A stretch of 32,845 nt of DNA from NCBI GenBank assembly GCA_021737185.1, contig JAIPEL010000045.1:1-32845 (forward strand), given 5' to 3'. The notes beneath the pieces are model-generated. The model had not been told where the DNA came from. It ran no database searches and worked only from the letters and a program-made list of their open reading frames with translations. Origin of the DNA: Desulfobacterales bacterium (GTDB taxonomy: Bacteria > Desulfobacterota > Desulfobacteria > Desulfobacterales > CAFBRK01). The position numbers and the translations under genes were made by a program. Below, piece after piece: positions 1-7,524 of the stretch; within the stretch, counting starts at the first letter, position 1, and every line of letters starts with the position of its first letter.

Positions 1-2653
1 CCTGCTGGCGGTGGTCTCGGAGCTGACCGGCTATCCGGCCGAGATGATCGAGGGCGACATGGACATCGAGGCCGATCTGGGCATCGATTCGATCAAGCGG
101 GTGGAGATCCTTTCCACGGTCGAAGAGCGGATGCCCGGCTTGCCTCAGGTCACCCCGGACATGATGGGCACCTTGCGCACCCTGAACCAGATCGCCGAAT
201 TTCTGGCCGGCGAAGACGCCCATGCGCCGGCACAGACAGGTGCCTGCGCAGAATCGGATGCAGCGGCTGCACCGGCAAAGGCCCCGTCGGTGCCGCTGCT
301 CCGCCGCACCGTGGCGATGGTCGAACGGACAAGGAAGAGCAGCGGCAAGCCCCCGACGCTGCCCGAAGGCCGGAAGATCTACGTGACCCGGGACGGCTCC
401 GGTCTTTCTTCGGCAGTCTGCGCCGCTTTTTCTGAGGCCGGACTTTCGGCAGAGGAAGTTTCTCTGTGCGATCCGGGGACCGATTTTTCAGACGCCGCCG
501 GCCTCGTGATCGTGGCGGACACCGAAGGAAGCGCCGGCGCCGCCATGCTGAAACACGCGCTCCTTTTGGCTTCGGCTGCCGGAAAGTCCATGGCTGCATC
601 CGCCGCAGAGGGCTTTTGCGTCTTTGCCTCGATCTCCCGGCTCGACGGTGCTTTCGGCTTTTCCGGCGCCGGGCAGTTTGATCCCATGGCCGGCGGCCTT
701 GCCGGCCTGGTCAAGTGTGCAGCCTTGGAGTGGTCGAAGGTCTCCTGCAAGGCGATCGACATCGACCCTTCCTGGCGCGACGCAAAAGCGATCGCAAAGG
801 AGGTCGTCGAAGAAATCCTGTCCGGCGACGCTGAAACCGAGGTGGGGCTTTTTAAAAAGGGGCGCATGGCCGTCGAGCTTCGACCGGCCCCGTTTTCCGA
901 AGGTGCCCCGGACGCAGCGGAGTTTACCGAAGACGACGTGGTGCTGGTCACCGGCGGCGGCCGGGGCGTGACCGCCGAAGCGGCCGTCGCCCTGGCAAAA
1001 CGCTTCGGCTCGACCCTGATCCTTTTGGGCCGGTCTCCAGCGCCCGGAAAAGAGCCGACCTGGCTCGAAGGCCTATCCGAAGAGCCTGAGATCAAAAGAG
1101 CGCTCCTTCAAAACCGATATTCCGGAAGACGTCCCTCCCCTGCCGAGGTGGAGTCCGCCTACCGGGAAGTCGCCGCCGCGCGGGAGATTGCGAACACCAT
1201 TTCCCGGATCGAGGAAAGCGGCGCCCGGGTCCGCTATTTTCCCGCCGACGTCCGGGACGCATCGATGCTCGCCTCGATCCTCGAGGAGGTGCGCACCTTC
1301 TATGGTCCGGTGACGGCAGTCGTTCACGGCGCCGGCGTGCTGGAAGACCGGCTGATCGTGGAAAAGACCGCAGAACAGTTCGACCGGGTGTTTTCCACCA
1401 AGGTCCAGGGGCTGCTCTCGGTCCTTCAGGCGGCGGCCAAGGATCCTGTCCGGGCCATCGTGCTGTTTTCCTCGGTGGCCGCCCGGTTCGGCAACCGCGG
1501 CCAGGCTGACTATGCCATGGCCAACGAGGTCCTCAACAAGACCGCCCAGAGGGAGGCGGCAAACCGGCCCGGCTGCCGGGTCTGCGCCGTCAACTGGGGG
1601 CCGTGGGACGGCGGCATGGTCTCTGCGGCCCTGAAGCGGGAATTTGCCCGGCGCGGCATCGACCTCATTTCTCCGGATGCCGGCGCAGCGTTTCTGGTCC
1701 GGGAAATGACCGCGCAGGCCACGGATCCGGTGGAGGTGGTGGCCGGGGCATCCATCGAAGCCCCCGAAGAAGATCCCGCGCCGGCTGCCGCGGCCAGCGC
1801 CCTCACTCTCACCCTGGCCAAGGAGTTCGACGTGAAGGGCTGTCCGGTGCTCGCCTCCCACGTGCTGGACGGAAAGCCGGTGGTTCCCTTCGCCCTGATG
1901 GCCGACTGGCTCGGCCACGGCGCATTGAAGGAAAACCCGGGTCTTTCCCTGATCGGTCTGGACGATATCCGGGTGCTCAAAGGCATCCGGCTCGATTCGG
2001 AAAAGCGCCTCGTCCGGCTCCTGGCCGGCAAGGCGGCAAAACAAGAAGACCTCTTTTTGGCGGACGTGGAAATCCGGGACGGCGTGCAAGACGGCACCGA
2101 GGTGGTGCACTACCGGGCAAGAGCGGTGCTTTCCGAGCGGCCTCTTGATGCGCCGGAGTTCATCCTTCCGGTCTTTGCAGACGAAACCCCTTATCACCGA
2201 AGCGTCGAAGACGCCTACCGGGAGTTTCTCTTCCACGGCAGCCACCTCCAGGGGATCCGGCGCATCCTGGCCTTTTCATCTGCCGGGATGAAGGCCGAAC
2301 TTGCCTCCGCCCCCAGTCCGGAACGGTGGATAAAGGAGCCGCCCTACGAGCGATGGGTCCTGGATCCACTGATTCTCGACTGCGCCTTCCAGATGTCGAC
2401 TCTCTGGTGCTACGAAAGGCTCGGGAAGCCGTCACTGCCCAGCTACGGCGCCTCCTACCGTCAGTACCGGGCGTTTCCCGAAAGCGGGGTCACGGCCGTT
2501 CTTCAGATCAACGAGACTTCCGAAAGACGGGTGAAGGGCGATTTTTCCTTCGTGGATGCCGAAAGCAATCTCATCGCCCGGCTCACCGGCTACGAAGCAG
2601 TCATGGATCCGTCTTTGATCGCGGCCTTCAAGCCGGAGAAGGCTCCCGCCTAA
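1..2653 (+). CDS. pfaA: PfaA-like polyunsaturated fatty acid/polyketide synthase, 3' part (ACP-KR-DH), 5' truncated
   Basis: The reading frame is open from base 2 and the gene starts outside the window. The first ~65 residues are an acyl carrier protein with the phosphopantetheine serine in LGIDSIKRVEIL, a spelling typical of the tandem ACPs of Pfa synthases. After an Ala/Pro linker comes a ketoreductase: a degenerate structural half, then the NADPH site TGGGRGVTAEAA near residue 312 and the Ser/Tyr region LFSSVAARF...DYAMANE near 485-505. The C-terminal ~270 residues form a polyketide-type hot-dog dehydratase, with His in SHVLDGKPVVP and Asp in LILDCAFQ. The order ACP-KR-DH at a C-terminus matches PfaA (KS-AT-ACPn-KR-DH). 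It would reduce and dehydrate beta-keto intermediates during iterative chain extension. The gene ends directly in a strong terminator, so it is not co-transcribed with pfaC at 9461. The family call is firm; the product is not known. Confidence 0.88.
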   Translation, partial: LLAVVSELTGYPAEMIEGDMDIEADLGIDSIKRVEILSTVEERMPGLPQVTPDMMGTLRTLNQIAEFLAGEDAHAPAQTGACAESDAAAAPAKAPSVPLLRRTVAMVERTRKSSGKPPTLPEGRKIYVTRDGSGLSSAVCAAFSEAGLSAEEVSLCDPGTDFSDAAGLVIVADTEGSAGAAMLKHALLLASAAGKSMAASAAEGFCVFASISRLDGAFGFSGAGQFDPMAGGLAGLVKCAALEWSKVSCKAIDIDPSWRDAKAIAKEVVEEILSGDAETEVGLFKKGRMAVELRPAPFSEGAPDAAEFTEDDVVLVTGGGRGVTAEAAVALAKRFGSTLILLGRSPAPGKEPTWLEGLSEEPEIKRALLQNRYSGRRPSPAEVESAYREVAAAREIANTISRIEESGARVRYFPADVRDASMLASILEEVRTFYGPVTAVVHGAGVLEDRLIVEKTAEQFDRVFSTKVQGLLSVLQAAAKDPVRAIVLFSSVAARFGNRGQADYAMANEVLNKTAQREAANRPGCRVCAVNWGPWDGGMVSAALKREFARRGIDLISPDAGAAFLVREMTAQATDPVEVVAGASIEAPEEDPAPAAAASALTLTLAKEFDVKGCPVLASHVLDGKPVVPFALMADWLGHGALKENPGLSLIGLDDIRVLKGIRLDSEKRLVRLLAGKAAKQEDLFLADVEIRDGVQDGTEVVHYRARAVLSERPLDAPEFILPVFADETPYHRSVEDAYREFLFHGSHLQGIRRILAFSSAGMKAELASAPSPERWIKEPPYERWVLDPLILDCAFQMSTLWCYERLGKPSLPSYGASYRQYRAFPESGVTAVLQINETSERRVKGDFSFVDAESNLIARLTGYEAVMDPSLIAAFKPEKAPA

Positions 2654-2706
2654 AAAATTTCAGGGCCGTTCCCGGGAAAGACTCCGGGAACGGCCCTGAA
2701 ATTTTT
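2653..2706 (+). terminator. Rho-independent terminator after pfaA
   Basis: A perfect 23-bp stem (2653-2675 with 2684-2706) encloses the 8-nt loop GAAAGACT. The stem has a GC core (CAGGGCCGTTCCCGG) and A/T ends, so it carries an A tract on one side and a T tract on the other and could work from either direction. It overlaps the TAA stop of the pfaA-like gene. Confidence 0.9.
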
Positions 2707-3022
2707 AAAAATACTCGATTTGCAGCCCCTTTGCCTGCGGGAAAAGACTCATGAACGCAAACCGGCATGTCGTTTTGATTTGCGCCATGGCCCTGGCGAT
2801 CTCCAATTATTCAAACGCCCGCCAACACCATCAGAACTACAAGTCGCAGGCGGCATCGAGCAGTTAGACGATGGCCGCGCCCCTGGACCCGGGTCATCAT
2901 CACCGTCCCCGTCCGGCTGTCCGTCTGGCCGTGAGAAACGGCATCGGAAAAGGACCCCCCCTTCTTCCCTCCCCTCTGCCACGATCATGTTTTCTCCGAA
3001 ACGCTCTTTCAAATCCTCTTCT
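2707..3022. other. Gene-poor stretch
   Basis: No convincing gene is seen here. A 38-codon plus-strand frame at 2750-2867 has a hydrophobic start (VVLICAMALAI) but no clear Shine-Dalgarno site, and the other open frames are low-complexity Pro/Arg/Gly translations. Poly-C and GGGG runs near 2957 suggest decayed, non-coding DNA. Confidence 0.5.
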
Positions 3023-3151
3023 TTAGCCGAGTATCCAGTGAAAGACCGCGGTGATCACGAAGCGAATGGAGAGCATGATCAGGATCAGGATGAGAATCCA
3101 TTTCGGAAATTGGCCGAAGTGCTGCTTCCATTCGTCTTTTGAATATTTCAC
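3023..3151 (-). CDS. Small single-pass membrane peptide (42 aa)
   Basis: A 42-codon frame starts at GTG (3151) and ends at TAA (3023). AAGGGTG lies about 5 nt upstream of the start and could serve as the ribosome site. The product has a charged, aromatic N-terminus (KYSKDEWKQHFGQFPKW), one strongly hydrophobic helix (ILILILIMLSI, residues 19-29) and a second apolar stretch ending HWILG. The codons are coherent and the amphipathic-plus-transmembrane layout looks selected rather than random. No family is recognised. It is monocistronic, with no neighbour on the same strand. It may be a small inner-membrane protein of the kind often missed by annotation; the function is unknown. Confidence 0.6.
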   Translation of the reverse strand: MKYSKDEWKQHFGQFPKWILILILIMLSIRFVITAVFHWILG

Positions 3152-3297
3152 GGTGCACCCTTCATGAAATGCCGAAGTCTACTGCAGCCAAAAAAATGAA
3201 CATATAGAAAATAATCAGAAAATCGCCAAATAGAATGGGTCCCCGTCGTTCCGCGCCGTCGTGTACGCAATGATGACAATCCCTATAACGACCTGAT
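3152..3297. other. AT-rich intergenic stretch
   Basis: A divergent spacer between the 42-aa membrane peptide and the 446-aa protein. It is clearly more AT-rich than its surroundings around 3185-3235. No gene is seen; it presumably holds the promoter of the minus-strand peptide. Confidence 0.5.
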
Positions 3298-3325
3298 TTG
3301 ACATGCGATGTGGAATCCATATGTT
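3298..3325 (+). promoter_or_regulatory. Putative sigma-70 promoter for the 446-aa protein
   Basis: A consensus -35 box TTGACA (3298-3303) is followed after 16 nt by TATGTT (3320-3325). Transcription would begin near 3333. The -35 box coincides with a TTG codon that opens the longer reading frame, which argues against translation starting there and for an ATG at 3358 or 3367. Confidence 0.5.
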
Positions 3326-3366
3326 TATTTTATATATTCAGGAAAATGATTACATGGATGGATACC

Positions 3367-4707
3367 ATGAATGAATATCGAAAAAAACTATCGGTCATCC
3401 CCCGGCAAGTCCGGCTGACGGACAAAGACTTGGAATATCTGCGAGAAACCGTCGATGCCGCCTCTGTCTCCGCGATCGCCAAGAAGGCCGCCCTGCCCTA
3501 CATGCTGGTATACAACATCGTCCACGGCAGAGTGAAGTCGATGTTCGCCATAAATTACCGGAAGCTGTTCAGGCGCGAACCGCCGGGCGAGGCGCTGCTG
3601 AAGGTGGACGGCACCTATTTCAGGGCGATGGTCGATTTATATCTTTACCTGATGGATGACGTCACCAAGGCCGATCTTTTCCGAGAATTCTACCCCGGGC
3701 CGATTCCCCGAAGGATCGACTATCGAATCTTCAACGGCCAGATTCCCAGTGTCGAGTTCCGATTGGTCAAGATCATGGAGGAAAAATTTGCGGCACAGGG
3801 ACTCGACCCCGACACGGTTCGTCTATGGATCGTAGAACACAAAAGTGCGGGTTTCGCCGATCGTGTCCCCTACTCCGCAATCAGACCCGCCCTGGCCTAC
3901 CTGCAAAAAGAACTGGGCATCCATCCCACGTTTTTGCTGAACCAGGTCGTGGGCCGATACGAAACCGGCGATTTGAAAAGCGTTTCCGGCCAGCGGTACG
4001 AAAAAGTAATCGAGCTGCAGAAACGCGCCGAACGCCTGGTCGATGAAGGTCGCAGCCATGAACTTGCGGCATTGAAGGAATCGCTTTACAGGGAAAAACC
4101 AGGATACACGCGCTTTGCCGAAGTCGAAGAGGCACTGACGTTTCTTCAACGCTACGCCGGGGCCGGCCCGAAAAAATATCTCGGAAGAAGCCGTAAGATC
4201 TACGACGAGGGAGGGGCAAAGAGAATCCCGGATTGGCAGGCCGAACGCATCTGGAGGGACTGTGAAGCGTTCATCCTCCAGAATCCCGACCTGCCGCTGG
4301 GGGTTCTGCCGGCAGCCAGTCAAAAGAGGCGGATCGCCTCATTGCTCTCGGTCCTGGTGCTGTGCTCCACCGACCTCCTTTACCGGGACGAGGGAATCGT
4401 GTTCGAAAAACAGATCCTGCAGCCGAAGCACCACAAGAGCGTCTACATGACCGAAGCCCATGGACTCACCCAGGTGGACATGGCTTCCTCCGCCCTGGGA
4501 ATGAAGCAAAAAGCCTTCGACCTCATGGTGGCGATGAACTGCGAAATATTCAAGGGCATCGGCAAGTATACCCGTCGCTGGTACCTTCCGGATCAGTACC
4601 TGGAGGAGATCCGGCAAAAAGAGCCCTTCGGGCTGATCAAGGCAAAATACGAACTGCTGGCCAGAACCGGAAAGCCCCCGAAACAGCCGGATGTGTGTCT
4701 GAATTAG
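3367..4707 (+). CDS. Unrecognised 446-aa protein with helix-turn-helix-like segments
   Basis: The frame is open from 3298, but a promoter-like -35 box sits at 3298, so an internal ATG is preferred: 3367 (MNEYRKK) with a weak GGAT upstream; 3346 and 3358 are alternatives. The protein is soluble, highly charged and mostly helical. Residues ~30-70 (SVSAIAKKAALPYMLVYNIV then HGRVKS) resemble an XRE-type helix-turn-helix in which a Tyr/Asn/His/Gly/Arg turn follows the recognition helix. Similar helix-loop patterns recur near PRRIDYRIFNGQIPS and TFLLNQVVGRYETGD, suggesting repeated DNA-binding-like modules. The C-terminal ~130 residues carry another helical unit (MASSALGMKQKAFDLM). No enzyme motif is visible. 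It stands alone between a promoter and a terminator. A DNA-binding role is inference only. Confidence 0.8.
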   Translation: MNEYRKKLSVIPRQVRLTDKDLEYLRETVDAASVSAIAKKAALPYMLVYNIVHGRVKSMFAINYRKLFRREPPGEALLKVDGTYFRAMVDLYLYLMDDVTKADLFREFYPGPIPRRIDYRIFNGQIPSVEFRLVKIMEEKFAAQGLDPDTVRLWIVEHKSAGFADRVPYSAIRPALAYLQKELGIHPTFLLNQVVGRYETGDLKSVSGQRYEKVIELQKRAERLVDEGRSHELAALKESLYREKPGYTRFAEVEEALTFLQRYAGAGPKKYLGRSRKIYDEGGAKRIPDWQAERIWRDCEAFILQNPDLPLGVLPAASQKRRIASLLSVLVLCSTDLLYRDEGIVFEKQILQPKHHKSVYMTEAHGLTQVDMASSALGMKQKAFDLMVAMNCEIFKGIGKYTRRWYLPDQYLEEIRQKEPFGLIKAKYELLARTGKPPKQPDVCLN

Positions 4708-4798
4708 GCCCCTTTTTCCTCCCCTCGGTAAAAATCATTGCCATTTGGTTCCGGGACCTGTACCCTGGTGGTCACTTTGAACAGGGTTCGGCCCGTCT

Positions 4799-4832
4799 CC
4801 CCCAACCCTCAGGGGTTGCGGGGATTTTTTTT
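4799..4832 (+). terminator. Rho-independent terminator
   Basis: CCCCCAACCC (4799-4808) pairs with GGGTTGCGGGG (4813-4823) with one bulged C, followed by T8 (4825-4832). It closes the 446-aa gene about 90 bp after its stop. Confidence 0.8.
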
Positions 4833-4867
4833 GGCCCGGCCCTCATACCCGAAAGGAACCAAGCCCT

Positions 4868-5071
4868 ATGGCGAAAAAAAACCACCACAAGTTTGCAAAA
4901 CGGCAAAAAGAACTCAAGAAAGCGAAAAAGAAGCAGGAAAAACTGGAAAAAAAGCTGGCCAAAAAAGAAGAAAACCAGGAACCGGCCGAAGGCGCCCAGG
5001 AAAATCCAGGCGCTGAATCCACTGACCAGGACCAGGCCGTGTCCTTGACCCCGGACCCCCCGGGCCCTTGA
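4868..5071 (+). CDS. Small Lys/Glu-rich coiled-coil protein (67 aa)
   Basis: It starts at ATG 4868 with AAAGGAACC about 8 nt upstream. The N-terminal 45 residues are almost entirely Lys, Glu, Gln and Ala with heptad-like spacing (KKQEKLEKKLAKKE), predicting one charged coiled coil; it begins AKKNHHKFAKRQ. The tail is acidic and Pro-rich (DQDQAVSLTPDPPG). Such basic-then-acidic small proteins are often nucleic-acid associated, but no named family is recognised. It lies between a terminator (4799-4832) and the cold-shock gene's promoter. Any function is inference. Confidence 0.65.
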   Translation: MAKKNHHKFAKRQKELKKAKKKQEKLEKKLAKKEENQEPAEGAQENPGAESTDQDQAVSLTPDPPGP

Positions 5072-5236
5072 TAGAGCTGATCGTTCGAAGCGGGCAACGC
5101 TGATAGAGCCGCCCCTTGCAGCGTTCGTTGAAGGTGTCGACCACGGTCAGAAGATCCTCGAGCAGCCTTGCCCTCACCTCTTTTACAATCCGATCCGGAA
5201 TTTCACCATCGACACCCACTTTTCCGAAGAGAACTC

Positions 5237-5265
5237 TTGACTCCATCCTCATATTGTTCAAGAAT
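5237..5265 (+). promoter_or_regulatory. Putative sigma-70 promoter of the cold-shock gene
   Basis: TTGACT (5237-5242), a 17-nt spacer and AAGAAT (5260-5265) give a good promoter match. The predicted start near 5272 would leave a ~105-nt leader before the csp start codon. Long leaders are characteristic of cold-shock mRNAs. Confidence 0.5.
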
Positions 5266-5285
5266 AAAGAAGTGGTATGGTCAGC

Positions 5286-5303
5286 CCCGCTCTACAGAGC
5301 GGG
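5286..5303 (+). other. Hairpin in the csp leader
   Basis: CCCGCTCT and AGAGCGGG form a compact stem about 15 nt into the predicted csp leader. No T tract follows, so it is not a terminator. It may shape leader stability or temperature-dependent folding. The rest of 5072-5376 shows no gene I would defend. Confidence 0.4.
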
Positions 5304-5376
5304 CCGATTTCGACTTCGGCGGGAACGCGCGAAGGCTGAAATCAATCAAGAATCATTAGTAAAGGAGTTGGGCTCA

Positions 5377-5580
5377 ATGGCCGAGGGAACAGTGAAGTGG
5401 TTCAATGACAGCAAGGGGTATGGTTTCATCGAACAGGATGGGGGGTCGGACGTGTTCGTGCATTATTCCGCGATCAACGCAAGCGGCTTCAAATCCCTCA
5501 ACGAAGGCGACCGGGTGTCTTTTGACATCGAAGAGGGCAAAAAGGGCCCTGCGGCCGCGAACGTTACGGTGGTTTCATAG
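5377..5580 (+). CDS. CspA-family cold-shock protein
   Basis: A 67-residue single OB-fold cold-shock domain that binds single-stranded RNA/DNA and acts as an RNA chaperone. The two nucleic-acid-binding motifs are intact: RNP1 as KGYGFIE and RNP2 as VFVHYSAI. The family opening [15 protein letters not shown] is present. The length matches the usual 65-70 residues. The start is fixed by the Shine-Dalgarno AAAGGAG at 5361-5367, about 9 nt before ATG 5377; the longer upstream open frame lacks a ribosome site and is leader. It is monocistronic, with its own promoter (5237) and terminator (5604-5646). Confidence 0.97.
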   Translation: MAEGTVKWFNDSKGYGFIEQDGGSDVFVHYSAINASGFKSLNEGDRVSFDIEEGKKGPAAANVTVVS

Positions 5581-5603
5581 CACCGTCGAAGAACCGAAAA
5601 AGA

Positions 5604-5646
5604 AAAAGGGGCGTTTCTTGAACCGTAAGGAAGCGCCCCTTTTCCA
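5604..5646. terminator. Bidirectional terminator between csp and the lipoprotein gene
   Basis: AAAAGGGGCG (5604-5613) pairs with CGCCCCTTTT (5634-5643), with further partial pairing of TTTCTT with AAGGAA inside. The A tract on one side and T tract on the other suit the two convergent genes that end at 5580 and 5667. Confidence 0.8.
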
Positions 5647-5666
5647 TATCAAGACAACCTGCCGAC

Positions 5667-6245
5667 TCAGCCAGTTTCCGGCGCCGGCGGAAACTGGGCA
5701 AAGATTTTTTCGACCGCCTCGTTGACCAGTTTGGTGGTCTTTTCCGGGCTCGAATGCTCGGCCAGCCGGTAGGTCGCGTTTCCTCTCCAAAGCAGGTCGC
5801 TTTCGTTTGGACGAAGCAGATCGACGACCAGCAGCGCCTCGTCGTAGGTCTGGACGTCTCCGCCCGAACCGATCACGATGCCGCCGCCCCGGCCCCATGT
5901 GCCGACGCCGAAACCGAATCCCCCCCTGACGTCGTCTGATCTGACTTTCTGCCTGATTTCAAAATGGTATTGAACCAGGATGTCCGCTCCGGAACGATCG
6001 GCTTTGCGCAGTCCCTTTTCGATCAGGGTCTGTTCCACGGCCTCCCGGATCCGCTCGACCATGAGCGGATTGTCCGCACGCACATCTCCGGTTTTTTTCT
6101 GGGTTTCAGACGCCCAGGCAAACGATGAAATGCCTGAAAAGTCAGCACTCTTTCGGTAATCCTGGCTGACCTGGATGCCCGAACACCCGGTAGAACCCAA
6201 AACAGCCAAAACGAGAATGGCGACCGCTATGCGTATCCTGCGCAT
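5667..6245 (-). CDS. DUF4136-like outer-membrane lipoprotein
   Basis: 192 residues from ATG 6245, preceded by a good AGGAG site 6 nt upstream, which rules out the much longer open frame above it. The N-terminus is a lipoprotein signal: basic MRRIR, a hydrophobic helix (IAVAILVLAVLG), then a Cys at 21 in the context STGCSG; the -3 residue is Ser, a relaxed lipobox. The mature part begins VSQDYRKSADFSGISSFAWA and continues through ERIREAVEQTLIEKGLRKAD to a Gly-rich loop and a TYDEALLVVDLLRP strand, the layout of DUF4136 lipoproteins (Pro/Asp start, Ala/Glu helix, 'LLWRG' near the end). It is the second gene of a pair with the NTF2/Cds6-like protein, 61 bp downstream of it. Its role is unknown; an envelope-associated structural function is inferred. 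Confidence 0.85.
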   Translation of the reverse strand: MRRIRIAVAILVLAVLGSTGCSGIQVSQDYRKSADFSGISSFAWASETQKKTGDVRADNPLMVERIREAVEQTLIEKGLRKADRSGADILVQYHFEIRQKVRSDDVRGGFGFGVGTWGRGGGIVIGSGGDVQTYDEALLVVDLLRPNESDLLWRGNATYRLAEHSSPEKTTKLVNEAVEKIFAQFPPAPETG

Positions 6246-6266
6246 TTCGTTCTCCTGCCCAAGTGC

Positions 6267-6299
6267 CTTCGGGCGAAGGTATGCCTTCGAGCCCCGAAG
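6267..6299 (-). other. Intercistronic stem-loop
   Basis: CTTCGGG/CCCGAAG encloses an inner CGAAGG/CCTTCG stem with a 4-nt loop and a 3-nt bulge. It lies between the Cds6-like gene and the lipoprotein gene. It has no T tract, so it is more likely an mRNA-processing or stability element than a terminator. Confidence 0.5.
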
Positions 6300-6306
6300 C
6301 GCGATC

Positions 6307-7425
6307 TCAGCGAGCCGGCGCCGCACCGATGCCGAGGATTTTCCATTTTCCCTCTTCCGGGACCAGGGTGAGGGTTTTTTCGGTTTGGTCCGCATAGTTG
6401 GACGATTCGTAGGTCTGAAGGAATCGAACCTCCACGGTGCCGTCGGCGGCGGGCCCGGACACCCGGACATTGTCGATGCCGATCCGGATCCATTCTTTTC
6501 GACTGTTTTTGTCGGCCTTGTCCGCTTTCCAGGCTGCCAAATCCATGTCCCCGTCTTGAAAGTTCGATGAATAGTGAGAGATGTATGGATCGATCCGGCC
6601 GTTTTCGCCTGCCGAAGCCTCCCAGGCTCCCGCCCAGGAAGCAAGGAATTGTGAGGCCGTCTCCTTCGGCATTTGCGAGTGCTGTGGATCCGCCGTGGTC
6701 TCCGGCTCGACAGACTGGGTGTTTGCTGCTTCCGGCCCGGAAAGCTCGGCATCTTTTCCCTTGGCTTCCGGTTCACCGGCAGCAGGCTCTCCCTTGTTCA
6801 AGGCAACGGCCTTTGACGGCTCCTGGGCCGGTATTTGGAATTTGATGCTAGGGGCGTTTTGCACTGAAAACTTGACCGGCTTCTGCGAGGCCGGCCTCTG
6901 CTCAGGCTTGAAGAGGTAGAACCCGGCGGCGGCACCCAATGAAATGAGAAGACCGGCGATAAAAATGAAAGACAGAACCCCCTTGCCCACCCTTTTTTGA
7001 CGGGTTTTTCGGGCAGCCTGTGCAGACCGCATTCTTGCCTGTTCAAGCTTCTGGCGGTGCAACGAGGCGGTCTTTCCGCCGCCGCCACGCGCTGTTCCCG
7101 ACGGCGATGGAACGTTTTTTCTTTCAGTCGCGGCCGGGCGCTTATTTTTGGAACCGGCTCCGGTTTTGACCGGCTGTCTCTTTCGGGCCGATGCCGGCTT
7201 GTGCGGCGGTTCTGCCGCAGGTTCGGCCTCGGGCTCTTTTGCCGAAGGGGTTTGCTCTTTCGTGTCCCCGAGCAGAACCGAGATATCTCTCAGCAGTTCG
7301 CAGTCATCCTCCATCAGACCGAGCTCGACGATCTTGATGTCGTCGGCACCGCTGTCATCGGAGGCAGGGCTTTTCTTTTTCGAGCCCCCCTTTTCCCGCT
7401 CCGCCTTTTTTTCCTGCTCTGTCAT
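6307..7425 (-). CDS. Membrane-anchored protein with C-terminal NTF2/Cds6-like domain
   Basis: 372 residues. Residues 1-148 are charged and low-complexity (Lys, Glu, Pro, Ala) with a short conserved-looking acidic helix (DDIKIVELGLMEDDCELL, 29-46). One transmembrane helix spans ~149-172. An Ala/Pro/Glu linker reaches ~275. The C-terminal ~100 residues form an NTF2-like fold: ETASQFLASWAGAWEAS, then YISHYSSNF, WIRIGIDNVRV, VRFLQTYESSNY and a closing EEGKWKILG. This pattern is shared with the C-terminal domain attached to L,D-transpeptidases and Cds6-type envelope proteins. By topology the N-terminus is cytoplasmic and the NTF2-like domain periplasmic. It is the first gene of a pair with the downstream lipoprotein. 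A role in envelope or peptidoglycan maintenance is inference. Confidence 0.8.
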   Translation of the reverse strand: MTEQEKKAEREKGGSKKKSPASDDSGADDIKIVELGLMEDDCELLRDISVLLGDTKEQTPSAKEPEAEPAAEPPHKPASARKRQPVKTGAGSKNKRPAATERKNVPSPSGTARGGGGKTASLHRQKLEQARMRSAQAARKTRQKRVGKGVLSFIFIAGLLISLGAAAGFYLFKPEQRPASQKPVKFSVQNAPSIKFQIPAQEPSKAVALNKGEPAAGEPEAKGKDAELSGPEAANTQSVEPETTADPQHSQMPKETASQFLASWAGAWEASAGENGRIDPYISHYSSNFQDGDMDLAAWKADKADKNSRKEWIRIGIDNVRVSGPAADGTVEVRFLQTYESSNYADQTEKTLTLVPEEGKWKILGIGAAPAR

Positions 7426-7442
7426 CTTTCAGAATTCCAGCT

Positions 7443-7476
7443 AAAAAAAGAAAATGCGGCGGTTCGCCCCATTTTT
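7443..7476 (-). terminator. Hairpin terminator after the YkgJ-like gene
   Basis: AAAATG-C-GGCG-GTT-CGCC-C-CATTTT forms a stem with a single C/C mismatch (7451-7475). On the minus strand it is followed by TTTTCTTTTTTT. It lies only 18 bp upstream of the start at 7425, so it could also act as an attenuator for the next gene. Confidence 0.6.
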
Positions 7477-7524
7477 CGTCAACTCGACAAGGAGGGAACA
7501 TATACCAATACTTCAGACCGGCCG

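Noticed and set aside
1073..2245. Long minus-strand open frame (390 codons) opposite the PfaA-like gene
   Set aside because: The opposite strand has complete ACP, KR and DH motifs. This frame is a GC-rich shadow rich in Gly, Arg and His with no recognisable fold.
2720..3142. Plus-strand open frame of 140 codons after pfaA
   Set aside because: The translation is low-complexity Ser/Pro/Arg without a ribosome site, and the minus strand has a better supported small gene at its end.
4914..5261. Minus-strand frame with a plausible stretch ([20 protein letters not shown])
   Set aside because: Its first ~60 codons look protein-like, but there is no ribosome site, it runs antisense into the Lys-rich gene, and a promoter for csp lies across its start. 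At most a decayed remnant.
5667..6776. A longer version of the DUF4136-like protein
   Set aside because: The extra N-terminus is a shadow of the upstream gene. The AGGAG site and lipoprotein signal place the start at 6245.
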